64,000 bases of DNA from Lunularia cruciata (GCA_948567375.1 OX419756.1:59596333-59660332); one strand, 5' to 3'. Counted from the stretch's first letter, positions 32,713 to 46,153 are shown. Notes: generated by a model from the sequence alone, not told the origin. Numbers and translations: made by a program.

Positions 32713-35437
32713 CTTTGGATTAGGCCAACCAACAATGGCCTTGATTTTCTCCTATTCCATCTTAATCCCTTCTAATGAGATCTTGTGACCCAAGAAGGTA
32801 ACTTCCTTTTGCCAAAAGGTACAGTTTGACTCCTTGCAATAAAAATTCCATAAATGTAGTGACCTTAAGACTTCTTGCACATTATTTGTGTGTTCTGTCT
32901 CCATCTTGCTATAGATTAAAAGGTCATCCAAGAAGACCATCATGTACCAATTTAATAGTCAATCCGACACTCAATGCATTTGGTCCATGAAGATGCTAGA
33001 GCATTAGTGAGCCTAAAAGATAGAACTTTCCATTCAAAATTTCCATATCTTGTGTGAAAGGAAATCTTTTGCATATCTTCCCTATCAATTGGGAGTTACA
33101 AACAACCATTGCAAAGATCCAACTTGAAGAAGTATTGTGATCCACTCAATTGATCAAGCAAGTCATCAATTTGAGGCAAGTGATATGCATTCTTCATTTT
33201 TGTTTATTGAGCCTATGTTAATTGATATAGAATTGAAGTCCTCCATCTTTCTTTGGAATGAATAGTACCAATGCTCCCCAAGGAGATGTACTATTTTGTA
33301 TGAAATCCTTCTCCTACAACTCCATAAGTGTTATTTGCAACTCCTCCAACTCCTTTGGTGAGAGTCGATAGATTGGTCTACTCATTGGAGTACTCCCAAG
33401 CAATAACTCAATCTTGGAAGGCATACCATGATCAAAGCGTGATCCCTTTGATAGATCATCCAAAATACATCCACAAACTCCTAAACTATTTGATTAACCA
33501 TTGCTTGGTGAGGCTCTTGACCCTCCTCCAATTCTCCTTGTGTAATTGGCTTGATCTACACCACAAAATAGATTTATCTTCCTCCAAAGCTTACTCTATA
33601 GTTGCACTAACAAACTTCCCATCTATGACTTAATTTCCTTCAAAGCTTACTTTATGACTACTTTCTTGATAAACTTCTAATCTTGGAACTTATCTTCCTT
33701 CAAAGCTTGCTCTATGGTTGCTTTCTTGACAAACTTCTCATCTTGGGACTTATCTTCCCTCAAAGCTTGCTCTATGGCTACTTACTTGACAAACTTCTCA
33801 TTTTGGGACTTATTATTCTTAGATGTCTTAAAAAAGTGCCAAACAACCTAATTGGAAATTCCTACCTTGGTGTTGTACTTGAATTTATCATCGGATCTAA
33901 TCAAATTGAACCTTATGACGTTCAAGCCAAAATAAACCCAAACTAAGATCATAGTGTTGAGGTGCCACTACAAACCTCACACACTCCAAATACTCCTTCC
34001 CAATCTTGAATATAATAAGATATGAGGTACAAAATGCAAAACCCTTTCTACCATCTACCATCATCAATCTACTTCCAATTACTAGCTTGATAAGAATATG
34101 TAATTCCTTTGCTAATTTCATGGACATACAATTCTTTGAATTTCCGAAATCAACTAAAATCAACCAACCATGATGAAATATCATACCTTGCAAGTGACGC
34201 AAACTTTTGTATGTCGAGCTTTCAATCCCTTTGGAACTAATCATGTTCCCAGTAGGTGGCTCAAAATCTCCTATTGGGATTCCTTGATTCCTTGATCATT
34301 ATGCTCCACAAGCTCCATCTAGGCGACTTGTCAAGGTCACTCATTCTTGAGTGGACATTTAACTATGTAATGTCCAATTTGATGATAGTAGAAACAACCA
34401 CCATTTTGTCACAATTTTTCTCTATATGTAGTGCCAAGTGGTCTTTGTTGAATGACATTAATCTCCATTGGTGCTAGATCCTCCACCTATATGTAGTGCA
34501 TTGGTTGGTTTTGTGGAGGTTGAGGTCAAGACCAAGTTGTTGCAGCGAAGGAATCAAAGCGTTTGGCCAACCATATGGTTTTCTCCAAGTGTTGTCATCT
34601 TGCATAGTTACCTATAATTTGGTTTATGACTTCAACTCCTCACAAATTGATCTAGAGTTTCACCTTCTAGTATATCTAGAATTTGCATGACAATGTTCTA
34701 GAACTAAATGATGTAACTTCTTATAGAGCCAATCTGCTTTAACTCTATCAATCTATCTCGTGCGGCTTGTGTGATATTTATAGCTTAGAATTGACCAATT
34801 ATTATAGTCTTGAATTTTGCTCAAATCAAGATTGGTGCAACATATTGTGCAGTTCAACTTGCTCCACATAGAATTGCCACCATAGCTTTGCTACTCCATT
34901 CAATTCAAGCCAAGAGAATTTTTTCCTTTCATATTGAAGATTGGTAGCTTCAAAATAACATTTGCAGTCAAAAACCAAATCCTCCACTACACCCAAAAGA
35001 TTCTTGCCTTCAAATACCTTAGGTTTTGGAAATTGGATTTGGTGTACTCCTTCTCAAATTGATGCTCTCTCTACATGCTCTTGTCATTAATGGTCTTGTT
35101 CATCCAACAATTAAGTAAGGTGTTCAATTTATTGCTACATAGCAATGATAACCTTGGGCATTGCTCCCATGGCTACTACTCTGTCATACTACTCCTAATT
35201 TATCTAATTTATTAACATAGATGCAACACGTCCACCATTTTCCATAAGTTACAACCTGAAGTACAAAGGGTTCCTCAAACAAGGTGATTGCATTCAAAAA
35301 AATCTGCCCAAAGTGTGAGTTGATGAAGTGTGTGAAATGATGCTTGGGTAAACCCAAACACAAAAATCCCAATGTTTTGGCAGAAAAAAATTTAGTGGTC
35401 CAAAAATTCCATCCATCCCATTCTTGCTGTAATACAA
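32713..35437 (-). pseudogene. Gyp-C RT, linker, protease and gag remnants
   Basis: Continuation of Gyp-C after Gyp-M. RT is at about 32713-33380, the linker with its short repeats at about 33480-33850, protease at about 33870-34240 (active-site region altered, VDFGNS) and gag with a damaged zinc knuckle at about 34260-35170. The primer-binding site near 35427-35437 is degenerate. Dense stops and indels are present. Confidence 0.7.
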
Positions 35438-35935
35438 TGTAAAAGACAAAGACGGAGAAGAGAAATAAGAGAATAGAATATCACAATGGGACACTTGAGT
35501 GTGTGAAACTCTGAATGCCTAGCATGAGCTTTGGCTTTGGTATTTATAGGGAGCATTCAAGGCTTTGGGGAAGCTTCTCAAGGAGCTTTTGAGAAGCGGC
35601 TCAAGCTTCCTTGAGCCACTTTCTTGGAATGCAAGCCAAGTTAATCAAAGAAACTTCTCAAGAAGCTTCCTTCTAGAAGTAGTCTACTTGACTTGCAAGC
35701 TAAGCTAGTTGGAAGCTTATAGAAGCTACCTGCTTGGGGTGCAAACAAAGCTAGTCAAGAAGGTTCCCAAGAAGCTTCCTCCTAGAAGTTACCACTTGGC
35801 GTGCACATTACCCAATACTTGGGAGAGGGTACCAAGTAGCTTCCTAGATACATCTAGAATATTTTAGGCTAATCTGGCCCATTTTCTACTTTCATAGCCT
35901 TGACTAACATCATTACTAAACTCCATATTGTTAGA
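35438..35935 (-). repeat. Gyp-C 5' LTR
   Basis: TGTAAAAGACA to ATTGTTAGA on the plus strand, followed by the duplicated target GATTG. It pairs with 13059-13524. Confidence 0.8.
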
Positions 35936-35940
35936 GATTG

Positions 35941-37333
35941 GATTGGATGCTAAGGGTTCTCATCTTTGATAAATTTTGGCAAGCACTCTTCAAGCTACTT
36001 GATACCAAGCTTATCGTGTTTATGACCTATTATCCTCAAATTGATGGGCAAACCAAAGAAGCAAATTATACTTTGGAAGACATGTTATATCCTTTTGTCA
36101 ATGTTCACAATATTAACTACCAACTGGGATACTTAGCTTGGAATTTTTGAGTTTGCCTACAATAATTCCAATCAAGCAAGTATTGGATTCTCTCTCTTCT
36201 ACTTTAATTATGGGCAAGATCACCTTGTTCCAACTTCCTTTTTTGCACCATTGCCATCTTATGTCCCTTAAATTCCTACCTTTTTGTCCATGTTATCTAC
36301 ATCCTTACACCAAGCCAATTCTTATATTCTCATTGCTCAAAATTAGCAACATCAATATGCTAATAGGCATTGTCATTATGAAAGACCAAGGAAAGAACTT
36401 GGAGAATGGAAAATCAAAGTAGAAAGTCACTTTGGAAATGTTCAAGTGAGTTTGAATGCCTAACACAAACTTGGGCTTTGGTATTTATAGCAAAGTAATA
36501 CAAGGCTCTTGAGAAGCTTCTAAAGAAATTTCCTTATTGAAACTATCATCTTGGAGTAAAAGCTAAGCTACTTGAGAAGCTGCCAAGGAAGCTTCCTCCT
36601 AGAAGCCACTTACTTGGCATACAAGCTGAACTAGTTGTTAATTAGATGTGCAAGTTACTTGATCCTTGAAAAGTACTAGAAGCTTCTCACCTCAAAGCTT
36701 CCTAGATTCTTTTAGGGTATTCTACCACAATGCTTCCTATATGCTTCTAGCATATTCTTAGAATTTGTAGGTTATGCTAGTTTTACCTCATTTTTGCTAT
36801 ATGTATGATTCTTCTAACTCTTTCGCTAACTCCATAGTAATACAATTATGATCTCACCTTTCAAATAGACGATAAGGTTATGTTTTCTTCTAATAACCTT
36901 CTTCTCCTACTTGACATCTAAGATAGTAAACTTGCTCCTTATTGGATAAGTTCATTTGATATTACTCATATCATTTCTCTTGTTATGTACAAATTTTCAT
37001 GTCCAAGTCACATGAGAATGCATCCTATCTTCCATGTATCAAAGTTAAAACTCTTTTTTTCCAAATCATCTTCCTTTCTGACTTGTTTCCAACCTCCTCC
37101 TCCTCCAGTCCCTATCAAAGATCATGAAGAATACAAAGTTGACTATATTGTTGCACAAAGTAACATCCAACATGGTTACCAATGACAAATCAAGTATAAG
37201 GCCCTTGGAAAAGATATCTCCTTCCTGATACAACTTGGGAACCTCTTTTGAATCTCCCAAATGCTAAAACTGCAATCCAAGAGTTTCAAGACTCCATGGC
37301 AATGAGTATGTAACCAACTATTGATGGGAGATA
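35941..37333 (+). pseudogene. Nest-0 integrase core and chromodomain, split by a solo LTR
   Basis: The host pol resumes after Gyp-C with the integrase core (DGQTKEAN block near 36040; Lys at the usual Glu position), is interrupted at 36379-36844 by a solo LTR, and continues with integrase C-terminus and chromodomain remnant (about 37110-37270). Stops are frequent. Confidence 0.7.
36379..36844 (-). repeat. Solo LTR of the chromovirus family
   Basis: A single LTR (TGAAAGACC to AGTAATACA on the plus strand) flanked by ATTA on both sides, sitting in otherwise continuous integrase sequence. It is the residue of an insertion lost by LTR-LTR recombination. Confidence 0.7.
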
Positions 37334-37764
37334 TACAATAATATGGAGGTGGTAGAAGAGTTACTAGCAACTAGTGAGTTAGCAAAATAAGCAAAATACA
37401 ACTAAAAGGATGCATAATTAGCATACATCTAGGAATTCTAAGAACATTCTAGAAGCATTTAGGAAGCTTCTTGGTAGAATGTTCAAGAAGCACATAAGAA
37501 GCTTCTTGGTGAGAAATTTCTAAGAATTTGGTAACTTATACATCAAATTAATGGTTAGCATAGCTTGGACACAAAGTAATCAACTAACTTAGCTTGCACC
37601 CAAGAAATTGGCTTCAAGAGCTTCCTTGGAAGTTTCTCAAGAGTTTTGTATTACTTGTTTATGAATACCAAAGCCCAAAATCATGATAGGCATTCAAATT
37701 TTCTCTCATTTGGGAATTCTAATGTTATATTCTATTCTTGTATTTCTCTCTTTGGATTTTTATA
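37334..37764 (+). repeat. Nest-0 3' LTR
   Basis: Diverged plus-strand LTR following a purine-rich stretch. The start (ATATGGAG block) and the end (TTTCTCTC then TTTTTATA) match the family consensus, so exact borders are uncertain. It marks the right edge of the retrotransposon nest. Confidence 0.6.
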
Positions 37765-39070
37765 ATAGGATATCTTTGCTTCTTACACCTTTTATAATAA
37801 TAGATTTAGGGGATATTATTTTCAATCATATCTTACTTTGCTCAATACTTTGTACTTATTATAACTCACCACACTCTTTACATTGATATGAGTAGACTCT
37901 AAGAAAATTTAAGCGAGCTCTTAAAAGATTTAAGTAGATTTAACTAAGTATGTTTGGTTAGGATTCTAACTATTGTCCTTATTCTTGATAGGATTTGGAT
38001 CCTCCTTTCTTGGAGTGAGAAAATCTCTATTTTTCTCCTTTATTAAAACATTCTCTTTATGGCAAATATTACCATATCCATTGTTCCTAAGTCTTTTAAA
38101 CCATTGTATCTATAGAGGCTCATATGCAATCCAATGCTCATCTACAAATCTTGCTTATGCTTCCAGTAGAGAGCACTCAAAAATGTAATTTGCAAGATGA
38201 GATATTATGGAGATTCATTATAGGAATTGATATTTCCACACCTTCTACCAAGTTTGAGATTCTTAGATTACAATTCTCACCAAGTTGTGGAATCTTAAAT
38301 TGACAAAAAGTATACTACATTTTTTCTAAATTTCCACATCCCTCCCAAATTTGGGGGTGGATTTCCTGGCATCCAATGTCTAGTTGAAGTAGACTTGCAA
38401 GCGGAAGTAGGTGTTGGTGTTAGAAGCATGTGCTCTAGAGCTAGGTGGGTTTATGGTGAAAACATGTGTACTAGCCGGAGCCGCATTTGGAGGTGTGGAC
38501 ATATCAAAAACCATAGTTTAACTCTTGCTCATCTAGGACTTCCAAACTTTGATGGAGGTGTTGAAATATCAAAAGATCAATGTGGAAATATCAATTCATT
38601 CCAAGTACATCTAGAGTGAACATTATGACCTATACCACTGGGAGCTATAATAATATAAAAATGATATAATTAACCCCTTATGAGTGCAGCCAGAGCGAAG
38701 AAGGACAATTATACACAAGGCATGCTTGGGATAGCTTTGTACATATGACATTGAAATTTTTGTAAGTTTTCAAAATCATTTGATATTATTCTTGAAATGT
38801 AATCCAAAATTCATTGCTGAGTTTAGGGTTGAGCTATTGTTATTTCACTATGGGTTTTATTACCGACTACTTTCACTTGGAGAAACAGTCTCCACCAATT
38901 CTCTCACTCTAACAAAGAGTGTCCGAAATCCAATAGCAATCCTAAGCTTTAGGTGTAGAGAGACTTGTTCCGATAATTGGAACTCACTTGACTTTTAGAA
39001 AGGTCTCCACCCCGGCTACAGGCATACCATAAGTGGGATCCTTATCACATAGTTCAACGGTTGTGATTTT

Positions 39071-39104
39071 AGTCTTGTTGTCAGGTTTACCTGACAACAA
39101 GACT
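39071..39104. repeat. Perfect hairpin, 16-bp arms, 2-base loop
   Basis: Arms 39071-39086 and 39089-39104 are exact reverse complements around TT. No flanking duplication is obvious. Confidence 0.85.
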
Positions 39105-40987
39105 GTTTAGATTGCTTTGATCTCAAGGCTTGAACCCTTTCTCATGAGGCCGTCGTGGCCTAAACCTAACCCTAACCCTTGTTTGCTCTAAGTTTTCTTC
39201 TGTGGTGCACTATTCGGCGGAGTTTGTCGACTTGAACGTTCCTTTTGTTCTCCCAGATTTTTCGTCATCGGTCTTACTTATGAGTACTGTGATGTATTTC
39301 CATCGCTTACTTGGTTATCGCGGTTTCACGCGACAAGTCGATAGTTCGCCTCATCTTCAGTCGCATTCAAATGAGTCCCCATCACTCGTCTCTTCCACCC
39401 ACGGTTGTTTTCGGTGAAGTTTCAGGAAACGTAGGATCCTGCTGAGACTTGTGAAGTGTACTAGTCCAAGGAGACTTACGGTCACCCATTTGCACGGATT
39501 TGCCGAGGTATGGAGGACTGAGTTTGAGGAGTTACTACAATCCAGAGACGATTGATGGCCTGTGCATAGCTCGGTAGACCAACTTTACCTGGCCTCTTTG
39601 CTCAGTTAGCCATAAAGAGCCGTTTTGTGAGTTTGATTTGTTTTCCGTCTGGAAACTTGTTCTATGCACCAAAAGTTTACTCGGATGGCGCCCTAGCCAA
39701 GGAGAATCGGTGGTTTGTGCGGGTCATTTTTACGGTGGGTCTCGATGAGGTATGGTTCTACTATAAGCTCTGCGCTGCGACGTAGCAAATACGTGCTTTG
39801 AGTTTAAAAATACGTGCTTCGGGTTACAGAGTTCTTAACATATCACTAGAACTGGCGATTGATCCGTGGTGGTGCTTTAGGGACTTCTCCAAAAGTAGTT
39901 CATCTAGATCGTGTATGGGGGAAACGTCTTATCTCGTTTCGCTTACCTGGACTCCACTTGTGGGTCACCTTTGGGCCTCGTGAAGAATAACTGAAGGTCT
40001 AATCTCCAAGGTCGAAACTAAATCGAAACAGAATTACAGACATGTACATGACACGACACTAAACGGTGCCTTGTGACAGATTAAGAGTGTGTCTGGCAAT
40101 TACAAGTTTTGGCCCAGATAATTTTCCGAGGAGTATATTTGATTCCAGATGTCCCTTTTCGGATTGTTGTCTGGGACGAAAGTTGTATTTGCCAAATATC
40201 CTGAATGGTTTCATTCGTACAGGCAGATCTACGATATGGACGTGGATAACGCATAAGTGTAAGGATGTTGGAAGCCGGCACAGAGCTTGTGGTTTTCATC
40301 TGCTCTCGCACCTAACAGTATTAATATGGAGCTCAACTATTGAACTTTACAGCAAGGCGTGTGACTTTGTCGCTGTTTTCGGTGACCCATCTTGTCGTGT
40401 TGGCTGTACAGTATACAATTGGTATATTAACTTGAATGACATAACTCAATCAATCCACCAATAACTGAATTAGAGATACCAGGCTACCTGATGAGCATGA
40501 TGAGAAGCACCGAATCCACACAAAGATGTGAATTCACAAAGTTACTCACGAACGTACGAACAATTAAACAGATTTGGGGGGCGGCTACCCTTCTTCAAGC
40601 ACAGGAAAATTTAAATCCGATGTTCGGAGTCTACAGCCATAATCGTAAGAACCATGATGCCTGATGGATGGACGTAATGAGAGCTGTGATGAAGAATCGG
40701 CTGGAATGTGAGATGCAGACTAGCAGGAAGATAAATTATCGTATACAGTTCGAAGCCAGTCTCCAGACCCAGCAGGACAAGTTGTGACAGGTGTCTGGTA
40801 TACTCTTACTACTTCAGGCTTCACCCTAACAGGAAGATAACCTAGCTCAAAGCGGGAAACTAGTTCCCCGGACGCAGCTGGACAAACTCCAAAAGACCCA
40901 AGCTTTGATGGGCCGTCCCCTACGATGAAGACTGTAAAGTCCACCTGATAGGAAGGTAAATTAGCACTTCCCAGCAGTTGTCGACTC

Positions 40988-41066
40988 TTTTGGGGCGTAG
41001 CCCCATGTTACCTTTTTTTGTCTCTCCCTTGTACGGCTTGATGGGGTCTTCCCATCCTTCGTTTTT
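40988..41066 (-). repeat. Dispersed repeat R, copy 1
   Basis: On the minus strand it shares GGGAAGACCCCATCAAG, an ACAAGGGAGAGACA-type block and ATGGGGCTACGCCCCA with copies at 44211-44277 and 55655-55728. Confidence 0.7.
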
Positions 41067-43044
41067 CCTACGCAGTCGCCTTCTTACTAGTTGTTGACTT
41101 CGAGCTTGGAAATTGCGTGTTGTACTCTAGTTGGTACTGAGAAACTGGGTGAATCCCAAATTCTTAACAGATATCAATCCCGTGCAGTCGAGCAGGAAAA
41201 TGATCCAAACTAGCGCTAAAACCTCCAGAGCGGAAACACACAACGGTGGGAAGGGAAATAACCTAGAAGTATGGGAATGTCCATGAGATGATGAAACATG
41301 GGGTGTACAACTGGGAGTCTGTATAGGAAACAGTCAACTACGACAGTTATATACCAGAAGCCGATGCACCGCATTTGACATCAAGAAGTTGGGACTGCAC
41401 TCCTTTTCGCTTTTGATTTCACTTTAAAGTCATATGCGTGTGGCCTTGCTATTGGATTTGGTATAGACCATGTACTTGCTGAACTTTCCACCCCGCTTGG
41501 CCCAAGAACATTGAATTGTGTAGTTGGACTTGCCATGGGTGGAGCAAGACGTACCTTCGCTGGCGCGGCCGGAAGGCCCCGATGTATATCCTGGAATGTG
41601 GACAGCTGCAAAGTGTGTAAAGCCACGTACAGATTTACAGCAGTACGACGGGCACCAGATTTAAATTCCAAATTCCGGCGAAGATAGGGATGTAAGTTTT
41701 TGCACTCTGAATATTTGTGAAATGATAGTAGAAGGCGATCGCAGAACGAGGAGTCCAAACCCACTGAGAACAGAACCGCAGCATGAGTTTTTGCAGTCAG
41801 AATACGATGGTCAGGATAAGTGCCGAGGAGCGAAACAGACACGTGAAACCACGTTTCACTTGCCTTCTACTGGAAAAAGGCGACCTCGTTTCACTTGCCT
41901 TCTACTTGCAAAATAGAGAAGAACATCAAATAAGCCCACCTCTCTCTCGGTGGAGAAACCTACAGCCAGTAGCTTTCCAAACCCTTACTACCAATCTCGA
42001 AGAACTATTATTGTACGGTTTACGAACGCTTTCTTGAATTTCTTCCCGAGGAGAACCTCTCTGCAACTGCCATGGGTTCGTTTCCGCAGTATCAATTATA
42101 AAATACACTCCAGGTCATATAAAGACCAGATCCAGTGCACTTTTATTCCCCCTCAATGGTCCAGAATCAGCTACTCCGGCTTCTCTCCTCAACTCTCTCA
42201 GTCTCTGCAAGAAGCCCATATAAAGTGGCTTTTACTGACGTTGGTTCCCCCATCAGCAACCCCAGGTCGCAACTGGTCCAATATCCCTCAGCACCCCTCT
42301 TACGAAGGTTGTGCCACAGGAAGACAGAAGGATCTCCAGAAGTTGTCGAATACAGTACACTCATTTGTAAGCCGAGTTCTTGAAGGGAAGAATCAGTCAC
42401 AGGAGTTTAATACTGGTGGGTAAAACTTCGTCTGAAAGGATTTCAGCCGTCGAAGGTGATGTTGCACCAGGACTTAAATCATCACTCCGGTATGGAAGGC
42501 CAAGAAAAATTTGCTCGTGGCAAGTCCATTTAAAGGCAACTAGTCATCAGAGCATAGCGTAGGCTATGGAGCTTACCACATGAGCTATAATTTCCAGGCA
42601 TAGTTTCCCTAGTCTTGTAGGGTCGGAGATAAGAGCATACAGCACGGCTTCCAAGGCAATTAGGTTCAATAGCCACCAGGCACCAGAGTATACGCCATGA
42701 AAAGGATATCAATCCAGAGAGAACACAACAGGCCCACCGACATATGGTAAAGGGCGGATGGAGGTGGAGATGTGAGGGTCCTCACCAACATGTAAAAGTC
42801 TTGTTAACATCCTCCTTTCCCTAGAAGTGGCGTTTAGAATTTGGAACCACATTAGGGTGTTTCAGAAATAGTTTTGTTCGGTAGTCTAGTTTACCGCATA
42901 CATAACAAATCTTGCAACTACTTTTAGTGAACTCTGCAAGGAGATGAGGTGCTAATAAATAAATGAATGCTTAGTAAATTGTTATACTGGATATCACTTG
43001 CAATTTGCGTTCATTTATAAAGATCAGGCATTACATTAAGGATG

Positions 43045-43142
43045 TTTAGGATTGCGGCAGTGCAATAAATGATTGTCAAAATAGATGAGGTGGTTTAGGA
43101 TTGCCGCAATGAAATAAATGATTGTCACAATAGATGAGGTGG
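43045..43142. repeat. Tandem duplication of a 49-bp unit
   Basis: Two adjacent copies (43045-43093 and 43094-43142), starting TTTAGGATTGC, differ at a few bases. Confidence 0.85.
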
Positions 43143-43529
43143 TTTCTTGAGAGAGTTGCCCCTTTTTTGTGTGTGATTCTTAGAGTGGGATTTATGATAA
43201 TTTTTGGCGGATTAATAATGCAGCTCTCAACTGTTGGAATTCAAATTTACCATCTGCAAATGCAAATGCGGTGTGCAAGTGCTCTTGTCAGTAAACTAAA
43301 CCAGTGTGCTTTGTAGTTTTGCATTGGTGTGGTGGTTCACTTCCATAGATTAGTGCAGCAAGAGAGATAGGACAAGTTATGGAAAATGATTTGCATCATC
43401 TTGTGTGCAACCAAGAAATTAACTGCAGGTCAAGGAATTTTACTCCAAAAGTGCAACAAAAATTTAGCAAAAGGAAATCAAGAACTTGATTGCAATGCAG
43501 GCTCACATTTGTTTGTAAATCACCGGGCA

Positions 43530-43690
43530 CTATCAAGCGGCTACCAATGGCAACGAGCGACTACTAGTAGTAACAAGAGGCTACGGGCACCATCGAGTGG
43601 CTACGGGCGGCTACAAGCAACAATGAGCAATGACCAACAAGCGGCTTCGGGCGCCATGGAGTGGCTACGAGCAGAGACGAGCAGCAACAA
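43530..43690. repeat. Degenerate minisatellite
   Basis: Short units built on GGCTACGGGC / GAGTGGCTACGAGC and AACAAG recur irregularly across about 160 bp. Confidence 0.5.
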
Positions 43691-44210
43691 GAAAAATCCC
43701 ATTCAATCCTAAATTGACACATTACACCGGACAGTAACCAGCGCAGACTAAATTCACCCTAAACCGAGCACTTTATTAAACCTAATATGTAGTTCATGTG
43801 CTATGGTGTGAGAATGAAAACTCCATAAGCCTTATTTTTCTACTAACCACCTCTTATGGACTTTGCTAATAATAAGGAACTTGGCCTGAACTCTGCAGTG
43901 AGACTTTTTTTTCAACACGCACCATCCTGATTTAGTCAACGCTTTGTAATAATCTTTACGAAAATATACTGAGCTTAGTAAAACTATTTCTGAAACCCCC
44001 CATTGTCCTTCGTTGACCAAAAGAAGTGTAAAGAAATCCATACGCTCCGCATCATTCCGTCCTTGTTTGTCATGAAAACGCAACTCTTCTGCTTTCCTTG
44101 TTGTCTTTATTGTCCACTGCTTACTCTTCTTGCACAGTAAGTACGATAGTTGACATCGTATACTCGTTCTTCTTCCATGAGGTGACGATAATTTAGAGAA
44201 CCCAGATAAG

Positions 44211-44277
44211 GCGAAGACCCCATCAAGCCGTTCAAGGAAAAGACATAGGGGGTAAAATGGGGCTAAGCCCCAATAGT
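44211..44277 (+). repeat. Dispersed repeat R, copy 2
   Basis: GAAGACCCCATCAAGCCG, a middle AAGGAAAAGACA block and the hairpin-forming TGGGGCTAAGCCCCA. Confidence 0.7.
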
Positions 44278-46111
44278 ATCCGTAAAAGAAAGACTAGGAC
44301 TATGAGTTTCCTAATGTTTTTCAAAGCTGCCAGTATGTGTCTCATGTTTCCAATCAACGACTTTATTTGGCTGCCAATGAATAATTTCCTCGTGCCGCTT
44401 GCTCGAACGTGCACGGAATGTAAGTAGATTCTTTTGCTTGCCGAATGTTTAAAGTGACAGATGTATAATCCATCATTCGGAAGGTGTCATGTTATCATAC
44501 CTTGAAGTTTCAAGTGCTCGCACTGAAGTTTTGTTTGACAGTAAGAAGGAACCATTCTACGTAAACAGACAGATGCTAGCATCAGTAATCGTATTTCCTT
44601 AAAATGAATCGAAGGAGTGAGAATGACAAGGTAAGATGCCAAGAACAATGAAACTACTCTTCAATGAAATCAATTAAATCAATAGAGATATTGTTACGGT
44701 TGTTGAGAAAATAAAGCTACAACTGATTCGCTCGTATCGTTCTTTAATTTGCTGTTTAAGAGGCGTAAAGTCTCCTGATCGTGGAGACAAGTAGTTAAAT
44801 GTCTGCAATGCTTTTAGTATTATAACCCATGACAGGTGAAAACTTAGCATAACAGGTTGGAGTCCGGTTTGATTATTTTGGTCTGGTCTGAAAAGAATCA
44901 ACATGTAAAGGACAAAGATTCCTGGTTCATGTTTGACGAAGATATGGCAGTAGTAGATGAGATTGTAGTTGATTCGCTGCCTCCTGCCACCAGGTGCAGA
45001 AAGAATCTTATTGTCATCCCTCATATCTCAACTTCTACTCCCAAGGAACGAAGTGAAAGGCCCAATGGTCCAAGAATATACTCCGTAGGAAAAGGAGAAA
45101 AAGAACAGTGGAGAGGACTCGAAGTATAAGAAAGTGCATTCGGAGGATGCAACCATAGCATCTTATTTCCAGTTACAGTAAGACTGATTTCACGACATGG
45201 TATTCTCGACATCTCCAGAAGAATGAGAGTGAATAGATGCTAGCTTGATGCATACATGAACAGGGATTTATTAAAATTTACCCTCACCGAATGTTTCCAT
45301 CGATCATGGTCATGTTTCAAGTGGCATCTTTCCTGATTGTCGCGTAAATGTTAAAATATTTTAAACAGTTCACTCATCCCTCATGTATGTCGACACCGAT
45401 TAGGGTGGCAACAAGCTTAACTATCTTAATCAATACAGACGCTCGTTCTCATGTGTACCATCAAACACGTGAGATTTTCTTGCGGAGGAAGAGAATGGTG
45501 GGGCTTGTTTCACTTATCCGGTCAATCTCGGTGTCATCCACCATCAGGCAAAGTACAATCGGTAGACCCAGAGTTGATTCGTACTTTGAGGTATCTGAGT
45601 GATTTAAAAGCTCCCAATCTATATAGAGTTTTTTAACTCCTAGAGTAGCATAGTGAGAGGAAGAAGGGAGGAGTGCCGAAGCTTGGATGGAAACCTGCAG
45701 ATATGGACTCAAAACATTCTCCGGACAATGACTAAATTGCTAAAACAAAGGAGCGCGGAGAAGAAGTAGGAGAGGAGAGGCACTTGACGTTAATCCAACG
45801 AGACGGATGTCGGGTTGGAGTGAGGATGTGACCCTCCACATCAAGAAGAGATGAGAGAAGAGTGTAAAGCATCATGTTTCCAAAAAAGGGGTACAGGAAC
45901 AATTCCAGATGCCTGATGCTTAATGACGGAGACTGGATGTAGTGTACAGTAATTAGTGTGTTCACGGTCTAGTCTATAAATGAAGAAAGAAAGGTGAACA
46001 CGTTTATGGGAATTGTCAAAGGGCGTTTTTTCTGTGCAAATGGATTAAAAGACATGCGATAGATAAGGGTAGAAACAAAAGGGCCGTCCAACAAGAGACG
46101 TGGAGTGTGAG

Positions 46112-46114
<3 letters not shown>

Positions 46115-46153
<39 letters not shown>
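46115..46153. repeat. (GA)n microsatellite
   Basis: About 19 uninterrupted GA dinucleotides followed by a G-rich purine tract to about 46172. It lies about 1 kb upstream of the P450 start codon. GA tracts are common in plant promoters and 5' leaders, but no function is shown here. Confidence 0.95.

Larger units (their letters stand above)
13059..35935 (-). mobile_element. Gyp-C: chromovirus carrying two nested elements
   Basis: Minus-strand element with LTRs at 13059-13524 and 35438-35935 and a perfect 5-bp duplication (GATTG at 13054-13058 and 35936-35940). Removing Gyp-D and Gyp-M leaves about 7.3 kb, roughly 1.6 kb longer than its relatives. The excess is an internal duplication: the segment from the integrase zinc region to the PR-RT linker occurs at about 20490-22042 and begins again at about 22043. 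All coding blocks are full of stops. Confidence 0.85.
430..37764 (+). mobile_element. Nest-0: oldest host Ty3/gypsy chromovirus, heavily interrupted
   Basis: Diverged plus-strand chromovirus that received all the other elements of the nest. Its pieces read in order along the pol of the better preserved copy at 14771-20403: protease-RT linker, RT and RNase H at 430-1712; end of RNase H, integrase zinc region and core at 6543-7272; integrase core at 12969-13058; integrase core at 35941-36378; integrase C-terminus and chromodomain at 36845-37333; 3' LTR at about 37334-37764. The left LTR lies outside the window or is beyond recognition. Every piece carries many stops and frameshifts. The continuity of these fragments across the insertions is the main evidence for the nesting model. 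Confidence 0.75.

Noticed and set aside
39160-39179. Interstitial telomere array
   Set aside because: Only about three imperfect CCCTAA(A) units are present, too few to call.
41381-41842. 153-codon minus-strand open frame
   Set aside because: No recognisable domain or splice context; could not be separated from chance.
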